Origin: Algibacter miyuki
GTDB taxonomy: Bacteria; Bacteroidota; Bacteroidia; Flavobacteriales; Flavobacteriaceae
DNA length: 64,000 nucleotides
Direction: 5' to 3'
NCBI RefSeq assembly: GCF_030409805.1
Contig: NZ_JAUFQP010000013.1
Span: 626,501-690,500, forward strand
Part shown: positions 17,277 to 26,699 of the stretch, one piece after another
How positions within the stretch are numbered: the stretch's first letter is position 1
How the letters are laid out: the number at the start of each line of letters is the position of its first letter
Translations under genes and position numbers: made by a program
The notes under the pieces: model-generated
The model's database searches: none
What the model was told of the DNA's origin: nothing
The model's input: the letters and a program-made list of their open reading frames with translations, nothing else

Positions 17277-18788
17277 TTATACTAAAGGATGTTGCGTCAT
17301 GGCAGCTGGTTGTTCCACACCCATAAGTTTTAATATGGTTGGAGCCATATCGCCTAAAACACCATCTTTAATACTTTTTAATTCGTTGTCTACTAATATA
17401 ACCGGTACAGGGTTTGTGGTGTGCGCTGTGTTTGGCGAACCATCGGGGTTAATCATGGTTTCGCAATTTCCGTGATCGGCAATTACTAGAGTAGTGTACC
17501 CGTTTTTTAAACCTGTTGTAATAACATCGTTCACACAGTCGTCTACCGCTTCACAAGCTTTTATAGCAGCTTCCATAACACCAGTATGCCCAACCATATC
17601 ACCATTAGCAAAGTTTAAGCAAACAAAATCTACTTCACCTTTTTCAAGTTCTAGCACTAAAGCATCCTTTAATTCGTAGGCACTCATTTCTGGTTTTAAA
17701 TCGTAAGTGGCTACTTTTGGAGAGTTCTTTAAAATACGCGATTCACCTTCAAAAGGCGTTTCTTGTCCGCCAGAAAAGAAAAACGTTACGTGTGGGTATT
17801 TTTCAGTTTCAGCAATTCGAATTTGTTTCTTTCCGTTTTTGGATAAAACTTCTCCAAGCGTTTCGGTAATATTATCTTTATTGAAAATTACTTTTATGCC
17901 TTTAAAAGCATCGCTATAATTTGTGATGGTTACGTAGTATAAATCTATTTTTTTTGTGTTGTATTCCGGGAAATCTTTTTGATTTAACATTTCGGTTAAT
18001 TCGCGACCTCTATCAGTTCTAAAGTTGAAAAAGATAAGTACATCGTCCTTTTCCACTTTGGCAACAGGCGTATTGTTTTCAGTAATAATTAATGGCTTGA
18101 TGAATTCATCAGTAACATCATTATCATAATTAGCTTGAATTTCAGCTGTTGGATTTTCTGTTAGCTTTCCAACGCCATTCGCAATAGCGTCATAAGCCAA
18201 TTGTACACGTTCCCAACGGTTGTCTCTGTCCATGGCGTAATAACGGCCGGTAATAGTTGCTATTTTAGCTTTTGTCCCTTCAGTGTATTTTTGTAAATCT
18301 TCAACATAACCTTTACCCGATTTTGGGTCTACATCACGACCATCTGTAAAAGCGTGTACATAAGAGTTTACACCGGCTTTGTTTGCAGCATCAATAAAAC
18401 CACGTAAATGGCTAGTGTGTGCATGTACGCCTCCATCGCTTAATAAACCTAAAAAATGTACGTTTTTATTGTTGTCCGAAGCATATTTTAAGGCGTCGAC
18501 TAATACTTTTTCATCTTTTAGAGTGTCTTGTTCAATAGCTAAATTAATTTTTGCTAAATCTTGATACACAATTCTACCGGCTCCTAAATTCATGTGGCCC
18601 ACTTCACTGTTTCCCATTTGGCCTTCTGGCAAACCTACGTGTAAACCGTCGGTGCGTAACGTGGCGAATGGATATTTTTTATATAGTGAGTCTATGAAAG
18701 GTGTTTTGGCGTGGTCGATAGCAGAAACTTTAGGGTCTGGAGAATTTCCCCAACCGTCAAGAATCATTAAAATAACTTTTTTATTCAT
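17277..18788 (-). CDS. gpmI: 2,3-bisphosphoglycerate-independent phosphoglycerate mutase
   Basis: The 503-residue length is standard. Asp11 lies in MILDGWG, the phosphorylated Ser61 in GNSEVGHMNLGAGR, and the C-terminal metal site shows VIADHGNCE. The enzyme interconverts 3- and 2-phosphoglycerate in glycolysis using two Mn2+ ions. It starts the minus-strand operon. A -7 element lies 24 bp upstream. Confidence 0.97.
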   Translation of the reverse strand: MNKKVILMILDGWGNSPDPKVSAIDHAKTPFIDSLYKKYPFATLRTDGLHVGLPEGQMGNSEVGHMNLGAGRIVYQDLAKINLAIEQDTLKDEKVLVDALKYASDNNKNVHFLGLLSDGGVHAHTSHLRGFIDAANKAGVNSYVHAFTDGRDVDPKSGKGYVEDLQKYTEGTKAKIATITGRYYAMDRDNRWERVQLAYDAIANGVGKLTENPTAEIQANYDNDVTDEFIKPLIITENNTPVAKVEKDDVLIFFNFRTDRGRELTEMLNQKDFPEYNTKKIDLYYVTITNYSDAFKGIKVIFNKDNITETLGEVLSKNGKKQIRIAETEKYPHVTFFFSGGQETPFEGESRILKNSPKVATYDLKPEMSAYELKDALVLELEKGEVDFVCLNFANGDMVGHTGVMEAAIKACEAVDDCVNDVITTGLKNGYTTLVIADHGNCETMINPDGSPNTAHTTNPVPVILVDNELKSIKDGVLGDMAPTILKLMGVEQPAAMTQHPLV

Positions 18789-18812
18789 TTTTTTTCAGTT
18801 TTAATAAACGTT

Positions 18813-18821
18813 ACAAATATA
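18813..18821 (-). promoter_or_regulatory. -7 promoter element for the gpmI operon
   Basis: The minus strand reads TATATTTGT, matching TAnnTTTG, 24 bp before the gpmI start. Confidence 0.55.
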
Positions 18822-19040
18822 CATAACTTGGTTTAAGTTAGGGGTAAGTGCGGCCTTAAAATCTAGTATTTTGAAGCATCTTTATTATATGATTGAATTG
18901 CCACTGATGCTGTGATTATTGATGGAATTTGTATTGAAATTCTGTTTTTTTCATTTTTTGTGTAACACTTCTAAGTTTCTGTCGTCTTTTAAGTATATCA
19001 AAAAACATAATCAATTTAATTAAATCAAAAATCTTTCATC

Positions 19041-19439
19041 ATGAAAAAATCAATCATTATTTCTGCAATCGCATTAAGCTTTACATTTGGAACAGCACAT
19101 GCAACCCCATTTACTTCAACTGATAATGCACCGGAAATTGTTCGGTATTATAAGGTAAATTCATTTTGTGTTTCTATCGCTTTAGGTGATATTGATACGG
19201 TTATGAAACTGCTTTCTATAGGCGAAGATGTGAATCAGGTTTCTAACGGTATGACGCCTGCCATGTACGCGGCGAAATATAATAGAACCGAAATTTTAGA
19301 ATTACTTATTAAGCATGGTGCTAATTTAAAGGCGAAAACGGCTAAGAAAATGACAGCTGCTAAATATGCTGAAATTCACGGTGCTGATGAAGCTGCACAA
19401 ATTATAAAAACCGCTTTAGTAGAAAACAAGAAAAAATAA
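19041..19439 (+). CDS. Exported small ankyrin-repeat protein
   Basis: The 132-residue protein has a signal peptide (MKKSIIISAIALSFTFGTAHA) and two ankyrin repeats. The first is near 48-75; the second has TPAMYAAKYNRTEILELLIK at about 71-90 and a further AKYAEIHGADEAAQIIK unit. Ankyrin repeats bind partner proteins, and the partner here would be periplasmic. It stands alone between the gpmI operon (divergent) and the PUL, with its own terminator at 19481-19510, so it marks the edge of the housekeeping region. Confidence 0.8.
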   Translation: MKKSIIISAIALSFTFGTAHATPFTSTDNAPEIVRYYKVNSFCVSIALGDIDTVMKLLSIGEDVNQVSNGMTPAMYAAKYNRTEILELLIKHGANLKAKTAKKMTAAKYAEIHGADEAAQIIKTALVENKKK

Positions 19440-19480
19440 TTAGTAGGAATAATAATTATTTTGAGTTAGTCACTCGTTAT

Positions 19481-19510
19481 AAAGGCTGTCTGTAAAGGCG
19501 GCCTTTTTTT
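19481..19510 (+). terminator. Terminator after the ankyrin gene
   Basis: A 10-bp stem with two G-U pairs (AAAGGCTGTC / GGCGGCCTTT), a 6-nt loop and a T run. Confidence 0.8.
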
Positions 19511-19547
19511 GTTTAGATATTTAAAAGCAGTTATAAATATGAATAAT

Positions 19548-19681
19548 AAAAAAAGCAGCTACAAAATTGCAACTGCTTATTTCAATAAAAAACTAACTCA
19601 AACTATATAATATTTAACTCAAACTCTCTTAATAAGGGGCACTTTTGTTCTAATTAAAATTAGAAGGTTTAGTAATAACTC
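19548..19681 (-). ncRNA. Candidate small RNA made from an orphan PUL-type promoter
   Basis: This 547-bp gap between the ankyrin gene and susD1 has no convincing protein gene. The minus strand carries a complete copy of the PUL composite promoter (19688-19748). About 105 bp downstream lies a rho-independent terminator: hairpin at 19553-19578 with arms AAGCAG and CTGCTT, followed by seven Ts at 19554-19548. The implied RNA is about 130 nt. It contains two copies of AGTTTGAGTTA with a 21-nt period (plus-strand TAACTCAAACT at 19594-19604 and 19615-19625). Start site and function are inferred. Confidence 0.4.
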
Positions 19682-19687
19682 CCTTTA

Positions 19688-19748
19688 ACAATATTATCGC
19701 ATTTTTAACTAGATGACTATAATTTATGGTTCAATCAGTATAAATTAT
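19688..19748 (-). promoter_or_regulatory. PUL composite promoter, copy A (orphan, faces left)
   Basis: Read on the minus strand, the boxes are ATAATTTAT and ATAAATTAT with a 12-bp spacer (19719-19748), then 22 bp, then -7 TAATATTGT (19696-19688). The spacer shares TGATTGA with copy B. No gene lies in front on this strand before gpmI. Confidence 0.7.
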
Positions 19749-19912
19749 AAGTTATTTCTTATGTTTTTATGAATAAATTAATGTTTTTATTGGTTTTAGT
19801 GAAGTTTTAAGGTTAATTCTTCAAAATCATGAAATATGTAGGATTTATTAATTTGAAGGTTTTATGATTGTATAGGGGCGTGTTTTAACGTAAGTTTCTT
19901 TTCATAGGAAAT

Positions 19913-19953
19913 AAAAAAACCGGCAAATCGAATTTTCGATTTGCCGGTTTTTA
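19913..19953. terminator. Strong bidirectional terminator after susD1
   Basis: A long perfect stem (ACCGGCAAATCGAA / TTCGATTTGCCGGT) is flanked by A and T runs on both sides, just beyond the susD1 stop on the minus strand. Confidence 0.9.
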
Positions 19954-19986
19954 GAATATCAAATATAAATTTATTTTTTACTTTAA

Positions 19987-21783
19987 CTAGTAACCTGGGT
20001 TTTGCGGTAAATTAGCGTTTAACCCTGTTTGAGAAGTAGGTAAAGGGAATAAATAATTATCCCTAGAAAAATTACGGATTGATGCTGGCTGAACAATCAC
20101 AGCTCTTCTTTCTCCTACACCTGTTTCTGCTACACCTTCTCCATATCCATAAACTTCAGGTTTGTAAATAGCAGTATTATTCTCATATACAGTGCCTTCA
20201 ATAACCGCGCCGAAAATAGTTTCACCCAATTCAGCTTCGGCTAAGCCCCAACGTTTAAGGTCGTTAAATCGAGTTGCGCCTTCGGCAAATAATTCAATCG
20301 TACGCTCTCTTCTTATTTCGTTTAGCATATCTAAGTTGTTTGCAGCTACAAATGCATTAGTTAAAGCGGGTAATCCTGCTCTATCTCTTACTAAATTGAT
20401 AGATTCATTAAGTTCTCCATCAGTAATTGCGTCGTTTAACTCATATAATGCTTCTGCATACATTAAGTATACTTCAGCAAGGCGTATATGCGGCATATCA
20501 TAACTCTCAGTCGCTGTAGCTCTATAAGCCTCATCTGTACCCCATTTCCAACTCATAAATTTGGAATTAAAATATCCAAATTTATTGGTGCCATCTAATC
20601 TTAATTCAGGATCGTTATCAATAGTTGGAATAACACCTAGGAACTTATGATTGGTAAAATACGATCTCATTCTTAAGTCTCTATTTTCGAACTCATCTTC
20701 TGGGTTGGTATAACCTGCGAAACCGCTTAGTGGCTTATCAATAGGTAAACCTGATGTAGTTAAAAACATGTCCATCATTTTTCTACTAGGCTTTGTTCTA
20801 CCTTGGTAAACGTGACTCACTAAAGTTCCGGCTTGTCTAAATGTAAAATCGAATTTACTATAAAAGATAAATTCTTTATTAGTTGCCTTATCTAAACCAG
20901 CAGGGTTAGAACCAGAACCTTCTAAGTTGAATAAGAAATTGTGGCTTAAATTATCAAGGACGTTATTGTAATTCCAAAGTTCATAACCGCCTTGGTCCAT
21001 TACTGTTTTAGTTAATGTAATAACTTCTTGTAAATACGGTTCTATTTTAGATGGATCATAGCCTTCGCTACCTGCCCCTTCAGATACACCGTCACCGTCT
21101 GTACTTATACCAACGTTTTTCATCCATGTGGCTTCGTGTAATAAAACATCAGCTTTAAATGCCATAGCAGCCCATTTACTGATTTTTCCTTTGTCGTCAG
21201 AAGCAATATCTTGTTCTCTAGGTAACCCAGCTATTGCATCGTCCAAATCTGTAATGATTTGTGCTACTACTTCGTACCTACTATTTCTGGTTCCATAAAG
21301 TTCTTCAGAATTTTCAGTTAATGGTTCAGTAATTAATGGTACGCCACCATATCGCTGTATTAAAAAGAAATATTGCCATGCTCTATGAAATTTAGTGGCA
21401 GCTACATATTCTACGATACTTTCTTCACCATCGTAATTTTCTGCTCTAGAAATTAAAAGATTAATATCTCTAATGGCTTCATAAGTGTCTGAATAGTAGT
21501 CGTCATTCGCTTGAGCTTGAGTTAATCCTCTACTGTATACTTGCATTTCACTATCCTCATCATAGCCTATTAAGTCTGATCCATGATCAGAATAAATACC
21601 CTGGTCTTCCCAATCTAACAAATAAGTATAAAATCTATTTGCTGCTGCATTAAAATGTTCGGCTTCGTTGAAATAAACTTCGTCAGTAATTTCAGCTGGA
21701 GGTGTTAAATCTATAAATTCTTCTGCGCAGGATGCTAAAAACACCATCAAGCACGGTAATATTATATATCTTAATTTTTTCAT
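19987..21783 (-). CDS. SusD/RagB-family outer-membrane glycan-binding lipoprotein (pair 1)
   Basis: The 598-residue protein has a lipoprotein signal peptide ending in FLASC, with Cys19. Helical TPR-like segments follow, for example AAANRFYTYLLDWEDQG and FHRAWQYFFLIQRYGGVPLI. The C-terminal part has the family signature EIRRERTIELFAEGATRFNDLKRW and ends with LPTSQTGLNANLPQNPGY. SusD proteins sit on the cell surface as a lid on the SusC channel and capture oligosaccharides. It is 31 bp after susC1 on the minus strand. Confidence 0.94.
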   Translation of the reverse strand: MKKLRYIILPCLMVFLASCAEEFIDLTPPAEITDEVYFNEAEHFNAAANRFYTYLLDWEDQGIYSDHGSDLIGYDEDSEMQVYSRGLTQAQANDDYYSDTYEAIRDINLLISRAENYDGEESIVEYVAATKFHRAWQYFFLIQRYGGVPLITEPLTENSEELYGTRNSRYEVVAQIITDLDDAIAGLPREQDIASDDKGKISKWAAMAFKADVLLHEATWMKNVGISTDGDGVSEGAGSEGYDPSKIEPYLQEVITLTKTVMDQGGYELWNYNNVLDNLSHNFLFNLEGSGSNPAGLDKATNKEFIFYSKFDFTFRQAGTLVSHVYQGRTKPSRKMMDMFLTTSGLPIDKPLSGFAGYTNPEDEFENRDLRMRSYFTNHKFLGVIPTIDNDPELRLDGTNKFGYFNSKFMSWKWGTDEAYRATATESYDMPHIRLAEVYLMYAEALYELNDAITDGELNESINLVRDRAGLPALTNAFVAANNLDMLNEIRRERTIELFAEGATRFNDLKRWGLAEAELGETIFGAVIEGTVYENNTAIYKPEVYGYGEGVAETGVGERRAVIVQPASIRNFSRDNYLFPLPTSQTGLNANLPQNPGY

Positions 21784-21814
21784 TTGTTTAGAATTTAATT
21801 ATTTCGTGTTCTTC

Positions 21815-24800
21815 TTAAATAGATAATTTTAAGCCTAATGCCCAAGTCCGCATAAACGGATAAGCACTTGCATTTGTGTCTGCCTGAAATTCAGGATCGT
21901 AACCGTCTTTTACTGTGGTTAATTCAAATAAATCATTTCCTGAGAAATAAACACGACAGGTATTTATTGGTGTGTTTCCTAGTTTTAGACCTTTAATATT
22001 ATAACCAATAATTAAAGATTTAAGTCTTAGGTAACGGTTATTTTGAAGGATATGATCCTTAAATTGATAGTTCCATTGAGATAATCCACGTTGCGTAGTT
22101 AATCTAGGGAATTCTGCGTTACGGTTGTCTTCGGTCCAGGTTCTACCTAACCATGTGTTAGATTGATTTTGCCATTCAGCTTGGAAAGGTTGTGCAAAAA
22201 ATCCTGTTCTGTAAACTTTCTGCTCTAAAGTACCTTGAAAAAAAGCGCTTAAATCCCAATTTTTATACTTAATATCAAAATTTATTCCATATACATAGTG
22301 CGCTGCGTTATCACCTTGGTAAGTTAAATCACTTTCATTTAATTTGCCATCTTCATTAGAATCAACAACTCTCATATCTCCTGGTCTTAAGGCATCGTTA
22401 GATGTTTGCGACGGTAAAATACCACCTGGCTGCAAGCTTGAGTAATATGCATCTACTTCTGCTTGAGAATCAAAATATCCGTTTGTTTCGTATAAATATA
22501 AAGAGTTAATAGGTCTTCCTAAAATATTTTCAGATTCTGAAGCTTCATTTAACCCGGCAACAACAGATTGAGCTCCGTCATATTTAGTGATTTCATTACG
22601 AGTATCACTTATGTTGGCACTTACAGTATACTCGAAATCTTCAATTTGATCTCTCCAACCTATCATAGCTTCCCACCCTTTAGTTTGTAAAGTACCAATA
22701 TTAGTATAAGGAGCCGTAGTACCTAATACATCTGGTGTTATACCTCTAACAAGCATACCTTTATTATCTTTTTGAAAAAAGTCTAAAGAACCAAATAGTT
22801 TAGAGTTAAACATTCTGAAATCTAAACCAATTTCTTTGGTTGCAATACGCTCCCACGTTGTAGTACTACTAAATAAACTACTTGCTCGAGAAGTTACTTG
22901 CTGACCAGCATCTGTTTGTCCAAATACAGTGTTACCAAAATCTACTGTAGATAAGTACCCGAATTCACCAATTCCAGATGTACTACCTAATTCTCCATAA
23001 CCACCTCTTAGTTTTAGGAAGGAAATAATCTTGCTATCTTGTAAGAACTCTTCCGAGCTTAATACCCAACCAGCAGAAATACTTCCATAATTAGACCATT
23101 TTGCGCCTTCAGCAAATCTTGACGACCCATCACGTCTACCTTGTAATTCTAATAAGTATTTACTCTTATAATCATAATTTACACGACCAATATATCCGTA
23201 GAACCCCCAAGTATTACCACCACCTTCAGTAGTAATTTGTTGGTCTGTTGCACCTAAATCTAAATCATATACACCATAGTCAACAAATCCGTTTCTTCTT
23301 GCTCTTAAACCATTGCTTGTGTTTTTCTCAGCTTCAATTGCTACAAGTCCAGAAATATTATGGTCTCCAAAGCTATTGCTATAGTTTAAAGCAGCTTTAT
23401 AGTTTTTATAAGTAATAGTCCCCGTTTCTTCTTCAATAAATGAAGTAGGATTAACTTGGCCTGGTGCTACATCTCCATACCAGTTGTAAGTAGGTACGGT
23501 TATCTCATAGGTTTGATCTTCTGAATGTTGTTTGCTAATTGAATAAGATCCAGAAACATTTAACTCGTCAGTTATTTTGTAAGTAGCTATTGCTGCTACT
23601 TTGAATTGCTGGTTCTTGTCATTTGTACGACCACCACCAATGGCATTAGCAACAGAGTTTTTTCCACCACCAATATTACCACCAAAATTACCATAGTATT
23701 GTCCAAGTGGGTTATACGTAGGGAACAATGGGGCATCATAAGTAATAGCTTCACTATCTACACCGCCTGAAGGTCCAGAATAAATATTGTCAAAATAAGT
23801 AACGTTAGTATTAATGTTCAATCTATCACTTATATCAACGTTATAATTTAAAGAGAAATTATACCTGTCTACACCATCATCGGCTACTAGTAGACCTCCT
23901 ATATTTTGATCATAACCTGCGGAGATGCGGAAATTAGAGTTTTCAGTACCACCAGAAACACTAATATTATGTTGGCTAGAGTATGAGTTACCAAACATTT
24001 CGTCAAATCTAGGAGAGTTTCCTAAATAAACACTTCCGTTAATTGGTAAATCATAAATTCCTTCTTCTCCGTTAGCAATTCGTTGTACCGTTGCACGGTC
24101 ACTCCAAAAGAAATAACGAGGGGGTTTACTTGAAGCTATATCTTCATCTACAGCTGCTAAATAAAGTTGTCCATATTCCGACATAGATGGTGATGGCGGG
24201 CGAATACCAATGGTTCCCATACGGAGCACAGAACTTACATCAACCTTAACGTCACCACGACCTTTTTTAGTAGTAACTAAAATAACACCACCGGCGGCAC
24301 GAGAACCATATACCGATGCTGACCCACCTTTAAGTACACTTATACTTTCAATATCATTCGGATTCATATTATTAAAAGAATCTGAGTTTATAGAAGGTAC
24401 ACCATCAATAACGATAAGTGGGTCTATACCATTAATGGAAGAAGCTCCCCTAATTAAGAAATTAACACCTTCATCGCCTGGTCTAGATGATGAACGCGTA
24501 ACTGTTAAACCAGGAGTCCTACCTTGAAGCGCTAATGCAGGACTACCTTGTGCTAAATCTTCAAAAGCTTCAGATTTAACTTGTTCTACAGAACCAGTAA
24601 GTGTTTCTTTTTTCTGAGTACCATAACCAACGACAACAACCTCATCTAGAGCGGCTACGTCAGATTCTAAGGAAACATCGATTTTAGAGTTACTTCCAAC
24701 AATAATTTCCTTTGTTACATACCCCATGTAAGAAAATGAAAGGGTAGCATTGTTTGATGATACATTTATACTATAATTACCATCAAAATCGGTTACGGCA

Positions 24801-25015
24801 CCTGTAGAAGTTCCTTTTACAATAACATTTACTCCGGGAATACCCATATTATCTTCGGAGCTGACTACTGTACCTGTAATAGTTTTGTTTTGTTCTGCAG
24901 TAGGTTTTGTATTGGCATACCCTACGCTTGTCATACTGAAAATAAGTAAACCTATTATCCAAAATAGATTTACAGGCTTTTTCAGCGTGGTCTGAAATTT
25001 AATTTTTTTCATCAT
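21815..25015 (-). CDS. SusC/RagA-family TonB-dependent receptor (pair 1)
   Basis: The 1066-residue protein has a signal peptide (residues 1-35, cleavage near GYANTKP), and the start may be either of two adjacent Met codons. A carboxypeptidase-like regulatory domain (ITGTVVSSEDNMGIPGVNVI to YSINV) is followed by the SusC-type plug entry VVVGYGTQKKETLTGSV, the plug domain with SISVLKGGSASVYGSRAAGG, and a C-terminal barrel ending LGLKLSI. It imports bound oligosaccharides across the outer membrane using TonB energy. Composite promoter B lies 100 bp upstream, divergent from the GH88 operon. No extra signalling (STN) domain is seen, so it is unlikely to be anti-sigma coupled. Confidence 0.95.
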   Translation of the reverse strand: MMKKIKFQTTLKKPVNLFWIIGLLIFSMTSVGYANTKPTAEQNKTITGTVVSSEDNMGIPGVNVIVKGTSTGAVTDFDGNYSINVSSNNATLSFSYMGYVTKEIIVGSNSKIDVSLESDVAALDEVVVVGYGTQKKETLTGSVEQVKSEAFEDLAQGSPALALQGRTPGLTVTRSSSRPGDEGVNFLIRGASSINGIDPLIVIDGVPSINSDSFNNMNPNDIESISVLKGGSASVYGSRAAGGVILVTTKKGRGDVKVDVSSVLRMGTIGIRPPSPSMSEYGQLYLAAVDEDIASSKPPRYFFWSDRATVQRIANGEEGIYDLPINGSVYLGNSPRFDEMFGNSYSSQHNISVSGGTENSNFRISAGYDQNIGGLLVADDGVDRYNFSLNYNVDISDRLNINTNVTYFDNIYSGPSGGVDSEAITYDAPLFPTYNPLGQYYGNFGGNIGGGKNSVANAIGGGRTNDKNQQFKVAAIATYKITDELNVSGSYSISKQHSEDQTYEITVPTYNWYGDVAPGQVNPTSFIEEETGTITYKNYKAALNYSNSFGDHNISGLVAIEAEKNTSNGLRARRNGFVDYGVYDLDLGATDQQITTEGGGNTWGFYGYIGRVNYDYKSKYLLELQGRRDGSSRFAEGAKWSNYGSISAGWVLSSEEFLQDSKIISFLKLRGGYGELGSTSGIGEFGYLSTVDFGNTVFGQTDAGQQVTSRASSLFSSTTTWERIATKEIGLDFRMFNSKLFGSLDFFQKDNKGMLVRGITPDVLGTTAPYTNIGTLQTKGWEAMIGWRDQIEDFEYTVSANISDTRNEITKYDGAQSVVAGLNEASESENILGRPINSLYLYETNGYFDSQAEVDAYYSSLQPGGILPSQTSNDALRPGDMRVVDSNEDGKLNESDLTYQGDNAAHYVYGINFDIKYKNWDLSAFFQGTLEQKVYRTGFFAQPFQAEWQNQSNTWLGRTWTEDNRNAEFPRLTTQRGLSQWNYQFKDHILQNNRYLRLKSLIIGYNIKGLKLGNTPINTCRVYFSGNDLFELTTVKDGYDPEFQADTNASAYPFMRTWALGLKLSI

Positions 25016-25115
25016 AAATATAGTTTATTTTAATTGGTTAATTCCAAATTAATAGTGTCGCTTTTTTATAATTAAAACACAATTAACTCAGAACTATTTA
25101 AATAGTTTGTATGTT

Positions 25116-25176
25116 ACAATAGTATTTATATTTTGAAGACTATACTATAACTTATAGATCAATCAGCATAAATTAT
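25116..25176 (-). promoter_or_regulatory. PUL composite promoter, copy B (drives susC1-susD1)
   Basis: The minus strand reads ATAATTTAT, a 12-bp spacer, ATAAGTTAT (25176-25147), then 22 bp, then -7 TACTATTGT (25124-25116). The ATG follows 100 bp later. With copy C it fills the 463-bp divergent gap 25016-25478, in which I see no gene. Confidence 0.8.
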
Positions 25177-25359
25177 GACTCATTTTTGGTGTGTAGGAAC
25201 GGGATGTAACCTAGTTGATTAGGTGTTTTTGCAACTTGTACGTTTTGTAATTATGTAAGAGAGGTATGACGCAGATCTATGTTAAGCTGTAAAAAGGAAT
25301 CCTGTATTCAGGTTTTTGAATTAGAAAGAAAATACAGACTAATACCGCTTAAAAAAGCT

Positions 25360-25420
25360 ATAATTTATACCTTTGGAATGATAATTTAATCGATACTTCA
25401 GTATTAATTAATATAATTGT
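25360..25420 (+). promoter_or_regulatory. PUL composite promoter, copy C (drives the GH88 operon)
   Basis: Boxes ATAATTTAT and ATAATTTAA are 12 bp apart (25360-25389), then 22 bp, then -7 TATAATTGT (25412-25420). The GH88 ATG is 58 bp downstream. Confidence 0.8.
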
Positions 25421-25478
25421 ATAGAATTAAAATATTCTAAATATCAAAAGCTTTTAGTTTGAATTAAACCTTAATAAA

Positions 25479-26681
25479 ATGCGTATTATTAAATCAACTT
25501 TATTTATAGTTTTGTTATTTTGTTTTGCTTGTCAATCCAAAAAAAAAGAAGCTGTTTTAACAGAAGGTTCTGTATTTAGTGTCAATGCTATTTTAAAAGA
25601 TAATGTTGAAAAAATAAAGCAAGTTGAAACAAAATATACTGTTTTTGATAGTTTTCCGAGAAATATACCAAAAGGTGAAACGCATTGGAAATTAAGACAT
25701 GTGCGCGATTGGTGCAGTGGTTTTTGGCCAGGAATATTGTGGTATGCTTATGAGTTTTCGGGGGATGCCGATTTAAAACAAGCTGCTGAAAATTTCACAT
25801 TACCTATAAAAACCATTGCATACACGCCAGCCACAGACCATGATATCGGGTTTCAGGTGTATTGTAGTTTCGGTAACGGCTATCGCTTAACCGGAAATGA
25901 GACTTACAAAGAGATTATGTTAGCTGCAGCCGATACTTTGGCAACTTTATACAACCCTAATGTGGGTTCAATACTGTCTTGGCCTAGTAAAAATGAATAT
26001 TCACATAATACCATCATTGATAATATGATGAATTTAGAGTTGCTGTTTTGGGCTTCAAAAAACGGAGGAAGTAAAAGCTTGTACGATATAGCCGAAAGTC
26101 ATGCGGAAGTTTCCATGAAAAACTTAGTACGTCCCGATTATTCAACATACCATTTGGCGTCTTTCGACGATAAAACTGGAGCGTTTATTAGAGGTGTGGC
26201 ACATCAAGGATATGCTGACGATTCTATGTGGGCGCGCGGACAAGCTTGGAGTATTTATGGCTTTGCTTGTGCATACAGAGAAACGGGGAGAGATGATTTT
26301 TTAAATACAGCCATAAAAGTTACCGATAAATTTTTAGAACGTTTGCCGGAAAATGGTATTCCGTTTTGGGATTTCGACGATCCAAAAATCCCAAATGTGC
26401 CTAAAGATGCTTCTGCGGCAGCGGTTGCAGCTTGTGGCATGTTAGAGTTGGCAGGGTTAGTGAAAACAGAATCATTGAAAACAAAGTATTATAATGCTGC
26501 AAAAAATATAATTAGCATATTGTCGTCTGAAGCTTATTTGAGTGGAACCGAAAATCATGCATTATTACTGCATTCTACAGGGCATCATCCAAAGAATAAG
26601 GAAATGGATGTTCCAATTATTTATGCCGATTATTATTACCTGGAAGCCTTATTACGATTAAAGAAACTAGAAAATATTTAA
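25479..26681 (+). CDS. GH88 unsaturated uronyl hydrolase, lipoprotein
   Basis: The 400-residue protein has a lipoprotein signal peptide with Cys18 (LFCFAC). The alpha6/alpha6-barrel family residues are visible: WCSGFWPGILWYAYE at 78-92, the catalytic pair Asp122 (in TDHDIGFQVY) and Asp181 (in NTIIDNMMNLELLFW), and HQGYADDSMWARGQAW. GH88 enzymes remove the 4,5-unsaturated uronic acid left at the non-reducing end by a polysaccharide lyase. That fits the heparinase-like lyases of this locus. It opens a three-gene operon, and the next gene is 18 bp away. Confidence 0.92.
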   Translation: MRIIKSTLFIVLLFCFACQSKKKEAVLTEGSVFSVNAILKDNVEKIKQVETKYTVFDSFPRNIPKGETHWKLRHVRDWCSGFWPGILWYAYEFSGDADLKQAAENFTLPIKTIAYTPATDHDIGFQVYCSFGNGYRLTGNETYKEIMLAAADTLATLYNPNVGSILSWPSKNEYSHNTIIDNMMNLELLFWASKNGGSKSLYDIAESHAEVSMKNLVRPDYSTYHLASFDDKTGAFIRGVAHQGYADDSMWARGQAWSIYGFACAYRETGRDDFLNTAIKVTDKFLERLPENGIPFWDFDDPKIPNVPKDASAAAVAACGMLELAGLVKTESLKTKYYNAAKNIISILSSEAYLSGTENHALLLHSTGHHPKNKEMDVPIIYADYYYLEALLRLKKLENI

Positions 26682-26699
26682 TAAACACAGCATTTTAAA

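Noticed and set aside
19440..19986. A mobile-element boundary or attachment site at the left PUL edge
   Set aside because: The hairpins there are ordinary terminators; no integrase, transposase, tRNA or flanking direct repeat was found.
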